DNA of 64,000 nucleotides from Algoriphagus algorifonticola (lineage in GTDB: Bacteria > Bacteroidota > Bacteroidia > Cytophagales > Cyclobacteriaceae). Positions 17,462-26,427 of the stretch are shown here, in pieces. The first letter of the stretch is position 1, and every line of letters starts with the position of its first letter. The notes under the pieces were generated by a model that made no database searches, was not told where the DNA came from, and saw only the letters and a program-made list of their open reading frames with translations. Location of the stretch: assembly GCF_007655305.1 (NCBI RefSeq), contig NZ_VLOG01000052.1:143558-207557 (forward strand). Direction: 5' to 3'. Made by a program: the position numbers and the translations under genes.

Positions 17462-18877
17462 ATGACCGGAGATCACGATCACGATTGGGAAGAAGACAAA
17501 AAGCTCGTGGAGCGCTTTGAAAATTCCCTGAAATCCAACCTCGATATGTTTTTCGATGAAGAAGAACTGGAGGATATTATCCGCTTCTATTTTGATCAGC
17601 AAAAATTTCTGAAAGCATTAAGGGCTTCCGAGTTTGCCTTGGAAAAATTCCCTTTTTCTGTGGAAATCAAATTGCTCAAAGCTCAATGCCTGATCTTCAA
17701 TGATGAGTTGGAAGAGGGTCTGAGTATCCTGGAAAATATCAATAATATTTCACCAAATAATGAGGAAATTGTCCTTGCTTTGGCCAATGCACATATTTTG
17801 GCCGGGAATCCTCAAGAGGGCGTAGACTTATTGGAGAAATATTTACCCATGGCAGAGGATAAAGCCGAAGTATATTATTCTCTGGGAAATCTATTTCGGG
17901 CCAAAGGTGATAATAAGCAGGCCAGTCATTATTTTAAAGAGGCTGTAAAAATCCGTATCAACCACGAAGATGCTCTTTTTCAGCTAGCTATGATTACGGA
18001 AGAGGAAGGTTCATTCGATGAAATCCTTCAGTTTTACCAAGAATTCATAGACCAGGATCCCTACAGTGCAGGGGCTTGGTACAATTTGGGCGTAGTTTAT
18101 AATCGCCTGGGAAGGTTTGAAGATGCCATCAAAGCCTATGATTATGCCATTTTGATAGACGATAGTTTCGCTTCAGCTTATTTCAATTTGGGAAATGCGC
18201 TGATGAATACCAATCAGTACGAACTGGCACTGGAAGCATATCAAAATACCATCAATTGTGAAGGGGCGAATGCAGAGAACTGTTGCTATATGGGCGCCGC
18301 CTACGAGAAGCTGGGCAAAATCGATGAGGCTTTTAAATATTTCAAAAAGTCAGCAAAGCTGGATGAGGAATATGATGATGCTTGGTTTGGATTGGGAATG
18401 TGCATGCTAAAGAAGGAGAAGTTCTTTGAGGCCATTCACTATTTCAAAAAAGCCCTCAACCTCAGTAAGGAAAATGCGAATTATTGGGTTGGTCTGGCCG
18501 ATGCTGAATTTAACCTGGGAAATCTTCAGGCCAGTTCGGAGGCTTATGAGGAAGCCATCAACCTCGAGCCGGGAATTATGGAGACGTATGTAAACCTATC
18601 TGTAATTTATTATGACCAAAATAGATTTGAGGAGGCAATAGATGTAATCAGCGAAGGAATTGAGGAGCTGCCAGAGGAAGCAGAGCTCTATTATCGCATG
18701 GTAGTTTATCAGATCAAATTAGGCAATTACAAAGAAGCGTTTTCATATTTGGAAAATGCTTTAACTTTGGACTTTGATCGGCATACGGTTTTGTATGATT
18801 TGATGCCTGAATTGAAAAAGCAAAAAGCCATTTATAAGCTAATTGCTCAATATCGGGACGATAAACTCTTGCCTTAA
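17462..18877 (+). CDS. Tetratricopeptide-repeat protein
   Basis: A 471-residue acidic cytoplasmic protein made almost wholly of TPR units, about twelve by eye. Typical repeats are AEVYYSLGNLFRAKGDNKQA, AGAWYNLGVVYNRLGRFEDA, ASAYFNLGNALMNTNQYELA and DDAWFGLGMCMLKKEKFFEA. No signal peptide or enzymatic domain is seen. It lies 17 bp upstream of the ComA-like gene on the same strand. It is probably a protein-interaction scaffold; partners are unknown. Confidence 0.85.
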   Translation: MTGDHDHDWEEDKKLVERFENSLKSNLDMFFDEEELEDIIRFYFDQQKFLKALRASEFALEKFPFSVEIKLLKAQCLIFNDELEEGLSILENINNISPNNEEIVLALANAHILAGNPQEGVDLLEKYLPMAEDKAEVYYSLGNLFRAKGDNKQASHYFKEAVKIRINHEDALFQLAMITEEEGSFDEILQFYQEFIDQDPYSAGAWYNLGVVYNRLGRFEDAIKAYDYAILIDDSFASAYFNLGNALMNTNQYELALEAYQNTINCEGANAENCCYMGAAYEKLGKIDEAFKYFKKSAKLDEEYDDAWFGLGMCMLKKEKFFEAIHYFKKALNLSKENANYWVGLADAEFNLGNLQASSEAYEEAINLEPGIMETYVNLSVIYYDQNRFEEAIDVISEGIEELPEEAELYYRMVVYQIKLGNYKEAFSYLENALTLDFDRHTVLYDLMPELKKQKAIYKLIAQYRDDKLLP

Positions 18878-18894
18878 ACCTTAAAATCAAGTAA

Positions 18895-19665
18895 ATGAAT
18901 TATGTGCTAAAGAATATTCCTGTACGTACTGAAAAGCCACGTACCACGGGATTTACTATGGCTATGGACAAAGGACTCAGCCTAAGGGAAACAGAAGACT
19001 TTGTAGATAGCTGTTCTGATTTTGTTGACATTGTAAAGCTTGGTTGGGCCACATCTTATGTGACCAAGAAATTGAGCGAAAAACTGGCCGTTTATAAAGA
19101 AGCTGGAATTCCTGTTTATTTTGGAGGAACTTTATTCGAAGCTTTTATCGTAAGAGGGCAGTTTGAAGATTACAGAAAAGTATTAGATAAATATAATTTA
19201 GAGTTTGCCGAAGTTTCCGACGGCTCCATTTCTCTAAATCATGATAAAAAGTGTGAGTACATCTCCACATTAGCGAAGCAAGTGACTGTACTTTCAGAAG
19301 TTGGGTCTAAAGATGCTGCTAAAATCATCCCTCCTTATAAGTGGATTGAACAGATGCAAACTGAACTCGATGCTGGTGCATGGAAGGTAATCGGGGAAGC
19401 AAGAGAAGGTGGAAATGTGGGATTGTTCCGTGACTCCGGAGAAGTAAGACAAGGTTTGGTCGAAGAAATTTTGACAAAAATCCCGGAAGAAAAAATCCTT
19501 TGGGAAGCACCTATTAAATCTCAGCAGGTTTGGTTTATCAAATTGCTAGGAGCCAATGTCAATTTGGGAAATATTTCCCCTTCTGAGGTGATTCCCTTGG
19601 AAACAATACGACTGGGATTAAGAGGTGATACATTCGATCACTTTTTAGGAGAAATCAAACTTTAA
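18895..19665 (+). CDS. Phosphosulfolactate synthase (ComA-like)
   Basis: A 256-residue TIM-barrel protein of the ComA family, which in methanogens joins sulfite to phosphoenolpyruvate to give phosphosulfolactate for coenzyme M. The family blocks are clear: TMAMDKGLSL near the start, VKLGWATSYV, IPVYFGGTLFEAF, EVSDGSISL, SEVGSKD, and EAREGGNVGLF, with WEAPIKSQQVWFIKLLG and LGNISPSEVIPLETIRLGLRGDT at the end. The family is widespread in Bacteroidota, which do not make coenzyme M, so the product is probably used elsewhere. It stands between the TPR and DUF368 genes. Confidence 0.82.
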   Translation: MNYVLKNIPVRTEKPRTTGFTMAMDKGLSLRETEDFVDSCSDFVDIVKLGWATSYVTKKLSEKLAVYKEAGIPVYFGGTLFEAFIVRGQFEDYRKVLDKYNLEFAEVSDGSISLNHDKKCEYISTLAKQVTVLSEVGSKDAAKIIPPYKWIEQMQTELDAGAWKVIGEAREGGNVGLFRDSGEVRQGLVEEILTKIPEEKILWEAPIKSQQVWFIKLLGANVNLGNISPSEVIPLETIRLGLRGDTFDHFLGEIKL

Positions 19666-19714
19666 AAATCCAATAGGCTGATCGAGTGAATCTTTCAGCC
19701 TTTATTTTTATCAA

Positions 19715-20647
19715 ATGAAAAAGCTTAAAATTTACCTGCTGACTTATTTGAAAGGGATGGCCATGGGCGCTGCGGATATTGTTCCTGGTGTTTCTGGTGG
19801 TTCCATAGCTTTGATCACAGGTATCTATCAGCGTTTGCTAGACAGTATCAACGCCTTTACAGGGGATAACCTGAAACTTCTGCTCAAATTTGAGTTGAAA
19901 GGATTTTACAAGTCTGTGAATGGCAGCTTCTTACTCAGTCTTTTGCTGGGTATCATGACCTCAATTTTCACACTTTCCAAATTGATAACCTGGCTGATGG
20001 ATGAACATCCTATTCCGCTATGGTCGTTTTTCTGTGGATTGATTTTGATCAGCGCATTTATCATTTTGAAGGAAATCAAACGATGGCATTTGGGTGTAGT
20101 TATTTCTCTCCTTATTGGAACAGCCATGGCCTGGTGGGTCACGGGCCTGCCTCCAACCACCTCTCCGGATGCGCTTTGGTTTACTTTTGTGGCCGGAGCC
20201 ATTGCTATTTGTGCCATGATCCTTCCGGGGATCAGTGGGAGTTTTATCTTGCTGATTTTGGGTAAATATGAGACAGTTCTCGCAGCTGTATCTGAAAAAG
20301 ACATCCTAACCTTGGGGCTTTTTGCCTCAGGATGTGCTGTGGGACTTCTTGCATTTAGTAGGGTAGTATCTTGGCTCCTTCGAAAATTCTATTCCACTAC
20401 CATAGGCTTACTTTCAGGGTTTATGTTGGGTTCCATCAATAAATTATGGCCTTGGAAAGTGGTTACTCAATACAGAACCTCCTCTTCCGGAGAAGAAAAG
20501 CCCTTTTTGACTGAAAATATCCTGCCTTCTGAATACATGGCTCAAGTAGGTGCTGAACCCAATTTGGCATGGGCAATTATTGGATTTGCAGGAGGAATAG
20601 TATTGGTTTTGGGGATTGATTTGTTGGCTGCTTATCTCAAGAAGTAA
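19715..20647 (+). CDS. DUF368 (PopT-type) undecaprenyl-phosphate carrier
   Basis: A 310-residue polytopic inner-membrane protein. It carries the two paired DUF368 signatures, ADIVPGVSGGSIALITGIY near the N-terminus and CAMILPGISGSFILLILGKY in the middle, as expected of two inverted halves. DUF368 proteins were shown to recycle undecaprenyl phosphate across the membrane (PopT). That is family knowledge; this protein is assigned by its motifs. Its stop overlaps the aroE start by one base (TAATG). Confidence 0.85.
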   Translation: MKKLKIYLLTYLKGMAMGAADIVPGVSGGSIALITGIYQRLLDSINAFTGDNLKLLLKFELKGFYKSVNGSFLLSLLLGIMTSIFTLSKLITWLMDEHPIPLWSFFCGLILISAFIILKEIKRWHLGVVISLLIGTAMAWWVTGLPPTTSPDALWFTFVAGAIAICAMILPGISGSFILLILGKYETVLAAVSEKDILTLGLFASGCAVGLLAFSRVVSWLLRKFYSTTIGLLSGFMLGSINKLWPWKVVTQYRTSSSGEEKPFLTENILPSEYMAQVGAEPNLAWAIIGFAGGIVLVLGIDLLAAYLKK

Positions 20648-21390
20648 TGAGAAAATTCGGTTTGATCGGTTATCCGTTGGGACATTCATTTTCAAAGAAA
20701 TACTTCACAGAAAAATTTGAAAAAGAGCAAATTCCTGATTGTAGCTTTGACCTTTTTGAGATTCCTCAGATTGCTGACTTTACAAAAGTTTTGGATGCAA
20801 ATCCTGAATTGGAAGGAATGTCTGTCACTATTCCATACAAACAGGAAGTGATCCCATGGATGGATGCACTTGACCCTGCTTGCGAAAAAATCGGCGCAGT
20901 CAATTGTATTAAAATTGAACCAGGAAAACTGACTGGATACAATACGGATTATTTTGGCTTTAAAGGTTCCTTGGAAAATTGGTTGGGCCCAAAAAGACTC
21001 AAAGCTTTGGTTTTGGGAACTGGTGGAGCTTCCAAGGCAATCAAGCAAGCTCTCAAAGATTTGGAAATTGAATTCCTATCTGTGTCCAGAAATCCGGCTG
21101 ATCAGCAAATTAGCTATCAGGATTTAGAGGATAGCCCATCTTACATGGCTGATCATCATTTGTTGATCAATTGTACTCCTTTAGGAACTTTTCCTAAAAC
21201 GGAGGGCTTTCCTCCGATTCCTTTGTCTCACCTGACTTCTGAGCATTGGGTTTTTGATTTGGTTTACAATCCCTCAGAAACTACCCTCATGAAAGCTTGC
21301 CTTTCCAAAGGTGGAAAGGCTAAAAATGGATTGGAAATGTTAGAGCTTCAAGCAGAGGCAGCCTGGAAAATCTGGAATACTCAATCTTAA
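20647..21390 (+). CDS. aroE: Shikimate dehydrogenase
   Basis: It reduces 3-dehydroshikimate to shikimate with NADPH in aromatic amino acid synthesis. The length of 247 residues is slightly short but normal for Bacteroidota. Visible motifs are the shikimate-binding GYPLGHSFSKK, SVTIPYKQEV with the catalytic lysine, GYNTDYFGF, the nucleotide-binding GTGGASKA, NCTPLGTFP and DLVYNPSETT. The ATG shares a base with the stop of the DUF368 gene. Confidence 0.95.
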   Translation: MRKFGLIGYPLGHSFSKKYFTEKFEKEQIPDCSFDLFEIPQIADFTKVLDANPELEGMSVTIPYKQEVIPWMDALDPACEKIGAVNCIKIEPGKLTGYNTDYFGFKGSLENWLGPKRLKALVLGTGGASKAIKQALKDLEIEFLSVSRNPADQQISYQDLEDSPSYMADHHLLINCTPLGTFPKTEGFPPIPLSHLTSEHWVFDLVYNPSETTLMKACLSKGGKAKNGLEMLELQAEAAWKIWNTQS

Positions 21391-21428
21391 GTAAATATTG
21401 AGAGCCAAAAGCCTGAAGAAGACCTATT

Positions 21429-22583
21429 TTAGGGAATAATTTTTCTCGGAATATCTTTGGGAAGTCTTGTTAGCAATTCATAATTCACCTGCTGGGTAGA
21501 CTCCGAAAAGGAAGCAACAGTGATTTCTTTTTTCCCTTGCTTTCCAATCATTACCACTTCATCCCCTGTTTGAACTCCCGATACCTTAGTAATATCCACT
21601 GCTATGGCATTCATGGTAACCGTTCCCACCACTTGACAAAATTGCCCGCCTATTAGGACTTGTCCTGAGTTGGAAAGTAACCTGCTGTATCCATGGCCAT
21701 ACCCGACAGGCACAATGGCCAATTGCATGTCATGAAGAGCCATAAAACTATTGCCATACCCTACAAACTCACCCATTTCCACCTTTTTCAGGCTCATAAC
21801 AGAACTTTTCCAGGTAATCAGTCTTTTTAATGGGTTTTTATTATTGCTTGGAAGATCTTTCAACTTGGCAAAATAGGTCTCTTTGGTTGGCCAAAAACCA
21901 TAACCGGCAATGCCGATTCTCACCATGTCCATGATGGTTTCTGGAAAAATCAATGTGGCTGCAGAGCAGGCTGTATGGTACCTGTTGAAAAAGAGATAGT
22001 TTTCTGAGAGATAGTTTTTAAACTCGTAATAGACTGAAATCTGATTTTTCACTCTCACAAAATTGCTCACACTTTCAGCTCCTGCATAATGAGTGCAAAG
22101 TCCTTCTAAAATCACATGTTCTTTGGCTTCTTTCAACACTTGAACCAACTTTTCTCTATCCTCCCAGTCAAACCCTGTTCTATGAAATCCTGTCTCAACT
22201 TCAATATGGATTTTTGCAGGAATTTTAATCCTTTTTGAAATAGCTATAGCCTTTTCTAACCTATAAAAATCAAAAACATAAAAATTGATCCCTGCTCGGA
22301 TCAAGTCTTCCATTTCTTCTTCATAGAGCATCCCCAAAATCATAATTTCAGAGTTTTTGGTAGAATGCTTTTTGACTAGCCAAGCCTCATCGGAACTGAA
22401 GGTGCTAAAATGCCTGATTCCGGCTTTTTCTGCTATTCCTACCATTTGCTCAATTCCATGCCCATAGGCATTTCCTTTCACCACTGCAGAAATAGTGGGT
22501 TTTTCCCCTATCTCTGAGCGAATATATTTGATGTTTTGTCTATAGGCTTTTGCGCTGATTTCCAAAAAGGAGGTAGCAATCAT
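21429..22583 (-). CDS. alr: Alanine racemase
   Basis: A PLP enzyme making D-alanine for peptidoglycan, 384 residues. The PLP lysine is Lys36 in AVVKGNAYGHG. The fold-type III barrel continues with HIEVETGFHRTGF, LCTHYAGAE and ACSAATLIFPE, and the C-terminal domain contains the tyrosine-bearing VGYGNSF and VPVGYGHGYSR. It is convergent with aroE. Confidence 0.94.
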   Translation of the reverse strand: MIATSFLEISAKAYRQNIKYIRSEIGEKPTISAVVKGNAYGHGIEQMVGIAEKAGIRHFSTFSSDEAWLVKKHSTKNSEIMILGMLYEEEMEDLIRAGINFYVFDFYRLEKAIAISKRIKIPAKIHIEVETGFHRTGFDWEDREKLVQVLKEAKEHVILEGLCTHYAGAESVSNFVRVKNQISVYYEFKNYLSENYLFFNRYHTACSAATLIFPETIMDMVRIGIAGYGFWPTKETYFAKLKDLPSNNKNPLKRLITWKSSVMSLKKVEMGEFVGYGNSFMALHDMQLAIVPVGYGHGYSRLLSNSGQVLIGGQFCQVVGTVTMNAIAVDITKVSGVQTGDEVVMIGKQGKKEITVASFSESTQQVNYELLTRLPKDIPRKIIP

Positions 22584-22674
22584 AATTCTTGGTTTTTTTG
22601 AACCGGGCCAAAAATTAAGTCAGCTTGATTCCAATTCCCAATTTTCCCTACATTTATTCCCAAAGCTTTTACAA

Positions 22675-23265
22675 ATGGACACTCAATCGAAAATTCGCTG
22701 CCCTTGGTGTTTGGGATTTGATCAATATGTTAATTACCATGACGAAGAATGGGGAGTTCCTGTTTATGATGATAAGATTCATTTTGAATTCCTAGTTTTG
22801 GAGTCTGCCCAAGCAGGATTGAGCTGGGCAACGATCCTGAAAAAGCGGGAAGGATATAAAAATGCTTTTGCCGATTTTGATTACAAAGTGGTCGCTGATT
22901 TTCCCGATTCTTATGTAGAAGAATTGCTACAGGACCCGGGTATCATTCGAAACAGACTCAAGATCAAAGCGGCTATCAACAATGCCCAGCGATTTATGGA
23001 AGTACAGCAAGAGTTCGGTTCTTTTTCAGATTATATCTGGTCTTTTGTTGGAGGAAAACCTATTCAAAACAAGCTTCAAAGCATGAAAGATGCTCCTGCT
23101 ACCTCAGCTGAATCCGACCGCTTAGCTAAGGATCTAAAGAAAAGAGGCTTTAAATTTTTGGGTTCCACAACAATCTACGCCCACATGCAAGCTACTGGCT
23201 TAGTAAACGACCATTTGGTCGATTGTTTTCGGCATAGTGAAGTGCAAAACCTTCAAGGGTCTTAA
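22675..23265 (+). CDS. tag: DNA-3-methyladenine glycosylase I
   Basis: It removes 3-methyladenine from alkylated DNA. At 196 residues it is full length. The zinc-snap ligands of the Tag family are present: a cysteine in RCPWC near the N-terminus, the His of YHDEEWGVP, and the C-terminal H..C pair in NDHLVDCFRH. The catalytic glutamate and aromatic base pocket lie in YHDEEWGVPVYDD and ESAQAGLSWATIL. Confidence 0.94.
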   Translation: MDTQSKIRCPWCLGFDQYVNYHDEEWGVPVYDDKIHFEFLVLESAQAGLSWATILKKREGYKNAFADFDYKVVADFPDSYVEELLQDPGIIRNRLKIKAAINNAQRFMEVQQEFGSFSDYIWSFVGGKPIQNKLQSMKDAPATSAESDRLAKDLKKRGFKFLGSTTIYAHMQATGLVNDHLVDCFRHSEVQNLQGS

Positions 23266-23275
23266 GCTTAGACTT

Positions 23276-23863
23276 TTACCTTACAATAAGATTAATTTCA
23301 TCAAAATATATTTTACCCAAAGTCAAGTCCGGTACAAATAAACCAACCTGAATTTTTTCTGCATCTTTTGGAAAATTTTCCAAGGTGGCTTTCAATAAAA
23401 ACCAATCAAAATCACCTTGAAAAAGCTCTTCATTTGTAGCGGAAGCACTTTTGCTTTGATCAAATGCTATTCTGGGAAAAATCTGTATTCCAATATGTAC
23501 TCTTCCTCCTAATGTTAAATCCCTTACATTTTCTCCCTTTACAAAAGCTAAAAGTTCAACCGTGCTCCCCGGAGCAGGCATGGGTCCGGTATAAGTCTGA
23601 ATCCAAGTAGCAGCATCGGCAGTCGATCTTTCTTTATTCTCGATAAAAAGAGATCGGTTACCAGTCAAGAAAACTTCCCGGCTCACTCCATACTGGACTG
23701 TATTGGAGGTCAATGGTGTCCAAGGTGAAACATTATCTGGATATAGGGATAAATTGGGATTCAATAGAAGTTGGCTTCCTTTGGGCAGGAAGTCTTCCTC
23801 GGTACTGCAGGAAACCAACAGGAAAAGAAAAAGAATCAGGGAAAAATTTCTTCCAGCTTTCAT
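23276..23863 (-). CDS. Lipoprotein with carbohydrate-binding-like fold, paralogue B
   Basis: A 195-residue predicted outer-membrane lipoprotein with signal peptide MKAGRNFSLILFLFLLVSC (lipobox LVSC). The mature part resembles a galactose-binding-like beta sandwich: GNRSLFIEN, WIQTYTGPMP, ELLAFVKGENVR, GDFDWFLLKATLENFP and KIYFDEINL follow the pattern of CBM4/22- or CIA30-like modules, though no family is certain. The gene at 23952-24533 is a close paralogue, and the first 41 codons are nearly identical at the DNA level. The two probably form one transcript. Confidence 0.75.
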   Translation of the reverse strand: MKAGRNFSLILFLFLLVSCSTEEDFLPKGSQLLLNPNLSLYPDNVSPWTPLTSNTVQYGVSREVFLTGNRSLFIENKERSTADAATWIQTYTGPMPAPGSTVELLAFVKGENVRDLTLGGRVHIGIQIFPRIAFDQSKSASATNEELFQGDFDWFLLKATLENFPKDAEKIQVGLFVPDLTLGKIYFDEINLIVR

Positions 23864-23951
23864 AACTCAAGCGATTTATTAGTTTTCAGATGAATTTAAT
23901 TTACTAGTTTTTCTGAAAGAGTTAAGGTTACTTAAAAAAACAATAGAGATT

Positions 23952-24533
23952 TTATCTAACAAATAAATTGATTTCATCAAAGTAGGCTTTTCCTAAAACT
24001 CGACTATTTAAGCCAACGCTAGCTCCTATGCTGTTTGCATAGGCAGGAAAATTATCTAAACTAACCTTAAGCAAATACCAGTCAAAATCACCTTCAAGTT
24101 GATTAATTACACTATTGGATTTGATTCTTTCACCTTTGTCAGAATGAACGATTAAGGAAATAAATATATTATTATCCGCTCTAAGGCTTTTGATGTTTTC
24201 ACCTTTTATAAAAGCCAATAGTTCTATCGTACTTCCCTCCTTAGGCATAGGACCGGTGTACGTTTGACTCCAACTTGCAGATCCAAACTCAGTACTATCC
24301 ATGTTTTCAATAAAGAGAGATCTGTTTCCTGAATAAAAAACTTCACTATCTATTCCAATTTCAAATTGTTCTCGAGTTTTAGAAGAATTCCACGGAAGAA
24401 CTGAACCTTGGTAAAGCGATAAATTGGGATTCAATAGAAGTTGGCTTCCTTTGGGCAGGAAGTCTTCCTCGGTATTGCAGGAAACCAACAGGAAAAGAAA
24501 AAGAATCAGGGAAAAATTTCTTCCAGCTTTCAT
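23952..24533 (-). CDS. Lipoprotein with carbohydrate-binding-like fold, paralogue A
   Basis: The 193-residue upstream member of the tandem lipoprotein pair. It has the same signal peptide and lipobox (LVSC), followed by SQLLLNPNLSLY, GNRSLFIENM, WSQTYTGPMP, ELLAFIKGENIK, GDFDWYLLKVSLDNFP and KAYFDEINL. Beyond residue 41 it is only moderately similar to paralogue B, with different ends of the strands that would face a ligand. Surface location is inferred from the lipobox; the ligand is unknown. Confidence 0.75.
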   Translation of the reverse strand: MKAGRNFSLILFLFLLVSCNTEEDFLPKGSQLLLNPNLSLYQGSVLPWNSSKTREQFEIGIDSEVFYSGNRSLFIENMDSTEFGSASWSQTYTGPMPKEGSTIELLAFIKGENIKSLRADNNIFISLIVHSDKGERIKSNSVINQLEGDFDWYLLKVSLDNFPAYANSIGASVGLNSRVLGKAYFDEINLFVR

Positions 24534-24723
24534 AACTATCGCAATTCATTCATTTTCAGATGAATCGAAGTTACTAGGTTTTAGTTTAGAGACAAGGATT
24601 TTCTCTATCTAAACTAAGAAATTTTTTCAAAATTACGATTCAAACTTCGGCTAGAGAACCTCCTTCATAAGTGAAAAAGGAATCCCTCTTAATCCCATGA
24701 TATTTTGGAAAATGGATCTGCTT

Positions 24724-26244
24724 TTAGGCAAAAGCAAAGAATACCAACCATACCAAAAACAGGATAGGTAATAAGATAGGCAGGGAGAAACGGATGATGT
24801 AGCCAAAGAAGGAAGGCATTTTGATGCCACTTTGTTCGGCGATTGACTTCACCATAAAGTTAGGACCATTGCCAATGTATGTCATAGCTCCGAAAAATAC
24901 GGAGGCAATGGCGATAGCCATTAACTGGAATGAGGAGTCAGGATAACCATCTGCTGCAAACTGCCTTACTTCCTGAATATTGTTGATCGATGCTCCCTCT
25001 GAAGCCATCGCAGCGGCCAAGAAGTTCAGGTAAGTTGGGGCATTATCCAAAAAGCCGGATAGAATCCCCGTTCCCCAATAAAGCGTATTGTGAGAAATCA
25101 TCGCTGAGCCTTCCGGAGACTTGGCAAAGTCACCTACCAGTTCCAAAGCAGGCATCATGGTTCCGAAAATACCGATGAAAATAAACGCAACTTCCCGGAT
25201 TGGTTCGAAGTTGAATTCATTCCCTTTTATCGCTCGTTGATCTGCAAATCGATAGGAAAGGAAGGCTACAGAAAGCATGATAATTTCTCTGAGAAAAGAG
25301 AATTTTTGTCCATCATAGTGGATAGCAGGAACCCAATCCAGTACGTTTGGGTCGAGGAAGACAGAACAAATCACAATGAATAACCATCCAAAATTCTTCA
25401 GTCCAATCATGGAGAATTTATTGGTATAGGTTACCTCTTCCATTTCACTGTCATCATTTGCCCTTCCGAATTTGCGATCAACAAAATAGAATGCGGCGGC
25501 CAAAATCAGTAGAGCAAAAATCCAATTGTCCCAGTTGTTCTCCAAAGTCCAGAAGAATGGAACACCTTTCAAAAAGCCTAGGAATAAAGGAGGATCCCCG
25601 ATAGGAGTTAGAGAACCCCCGATATTGCTGACCATAAAAATAAAGAAGATGATATGGTAAGCTTGAATGTTGCCTTTATTCAATCGAATAAAAGGACGGA
25701 TTAAAAGCATAGAAGCACCGGTCGTTCCAATCAAATTGGAAACCAATGCCCCGATCAGCAACAAAGATACGTTGGCAAGAGGCGTAGCTTTTTTATCAAT
25801 TTCTATCAAAATACCCCCTGAGGCTATGTACAGAGAGGCCAAAAGGGCAATAAATTGAACATATTCGGCCAAGGCGTGAACCGGTCCGTGTACATTTTCT
25901 AACACAAACAAATAGTATAAAACAACTAGAACGGCCAAGCCAACCGCAATTTTTGGATAGTTTTTATGCCAGAAATGCTCATAGAACAATGGCCCCGTAG
26001 CAATCATCAGAAGAAGAGCTACAAAAGGAATGACTAACCATCCCGGAGGTGTATGGTGGACTTCGGTTTCGTGTGCTTCTTCTATGTGAACGCTAGCTGC
26101 CTCATGATCAGCATCTACCTGCTCAGCTTGTGCAATTAGCCTAGTTTCAATAGAGCTCTCCTTAGCCAGGCACTGGGATGCCTGCATTCCGGGAAAAAAT
26201 AATATTCCGAAAAGTAAGGAGATGCCAAGGATAAAATTCTTCAT
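24724..26244 (-). CDS. nhaD: NhaD-type sodium:proton antiporter
   Basis: A polytopic inner-membrane antiporter of the ion transporter superfamily, 506 residues from the ATG at 26244. That start is preferred to the one at 26292 because a signal-like hydrophobic segment (MKNFILGISLLFGILFF) begins there. About twelve hydrophobic segments are visible. Characteristic blocks are LIGALVSNLIGTTGASMLLIRP, FMVSNIGGSLTPIGDPPLFLGF, GILSGFLDNAPTYLNFL and GAMTYIGNGPNFMVK. Its role is sodium and alkali tolerance. Confidence 0.9.
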   Translation of the reverse strand: MKNFILGISLLFGILFFPGMQASQCLAKESSIETRLIAQAEQVDADHEAASVHIEEAHETEVHHTPPGWLVIPFVALLLMIATGPLFYEHFWHKNYPKIAVGLAVLVVLYYLFVLENVHGPVHALAEYVQFIALLASLYIASGGILIEIDKKATPLANVSLLLIGALVSNLIGTTGASMLLIRPFIRLNKGNIQAYHIIFFIFMVSNIGGSLTPIGDPPLFLGFLKGVPFFWTLENNWDNWIFALLILAAAFYFVDRKFGRANDDSEMEEVTYTNKFSMIGLKNFGWLFIVICSVFLDPNVLDWVPAIHYDGQKFSFLREIIMLSVAFLSYRFADQRAIKGNEFNFEPIREVAFIFIGIFGTMMPALELVGDFAKSPEGSAMISHNTLYWGTGILSGFLDNAPTYLNFLAAAMASEGASINNIQEVRQFAADGYPDSSFQLMAIAIASVFFGAMTYIGNGPNFMVKSIAEQSGIKMPSFFGYIIRFSLPILLPILFLVWLVFFAFA

Positions 26245-26427
26245 GTGAATAACAGGGGTATGCTGGGTGTTCTTTTCGGTTAATTTAAGCAAATATTTTT
26301 TGCTTGACAGTCTGTAATAGGGATTTGCTAAACTACAGATTTTGCGTCAAACCGCACAACCATCAAAAAGCTGCCCAGCGGATTTAATCAAAAATTAACT
26401 CCAACTGGGCAAAGCTAAAGAATGGTT

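Noticed and set aside
19906..20304. 132-codon frame antisense to the DUF368 gene
   Set aside because: A shadow of the hydrophobic coding strand; no start context and no recognisable domain.
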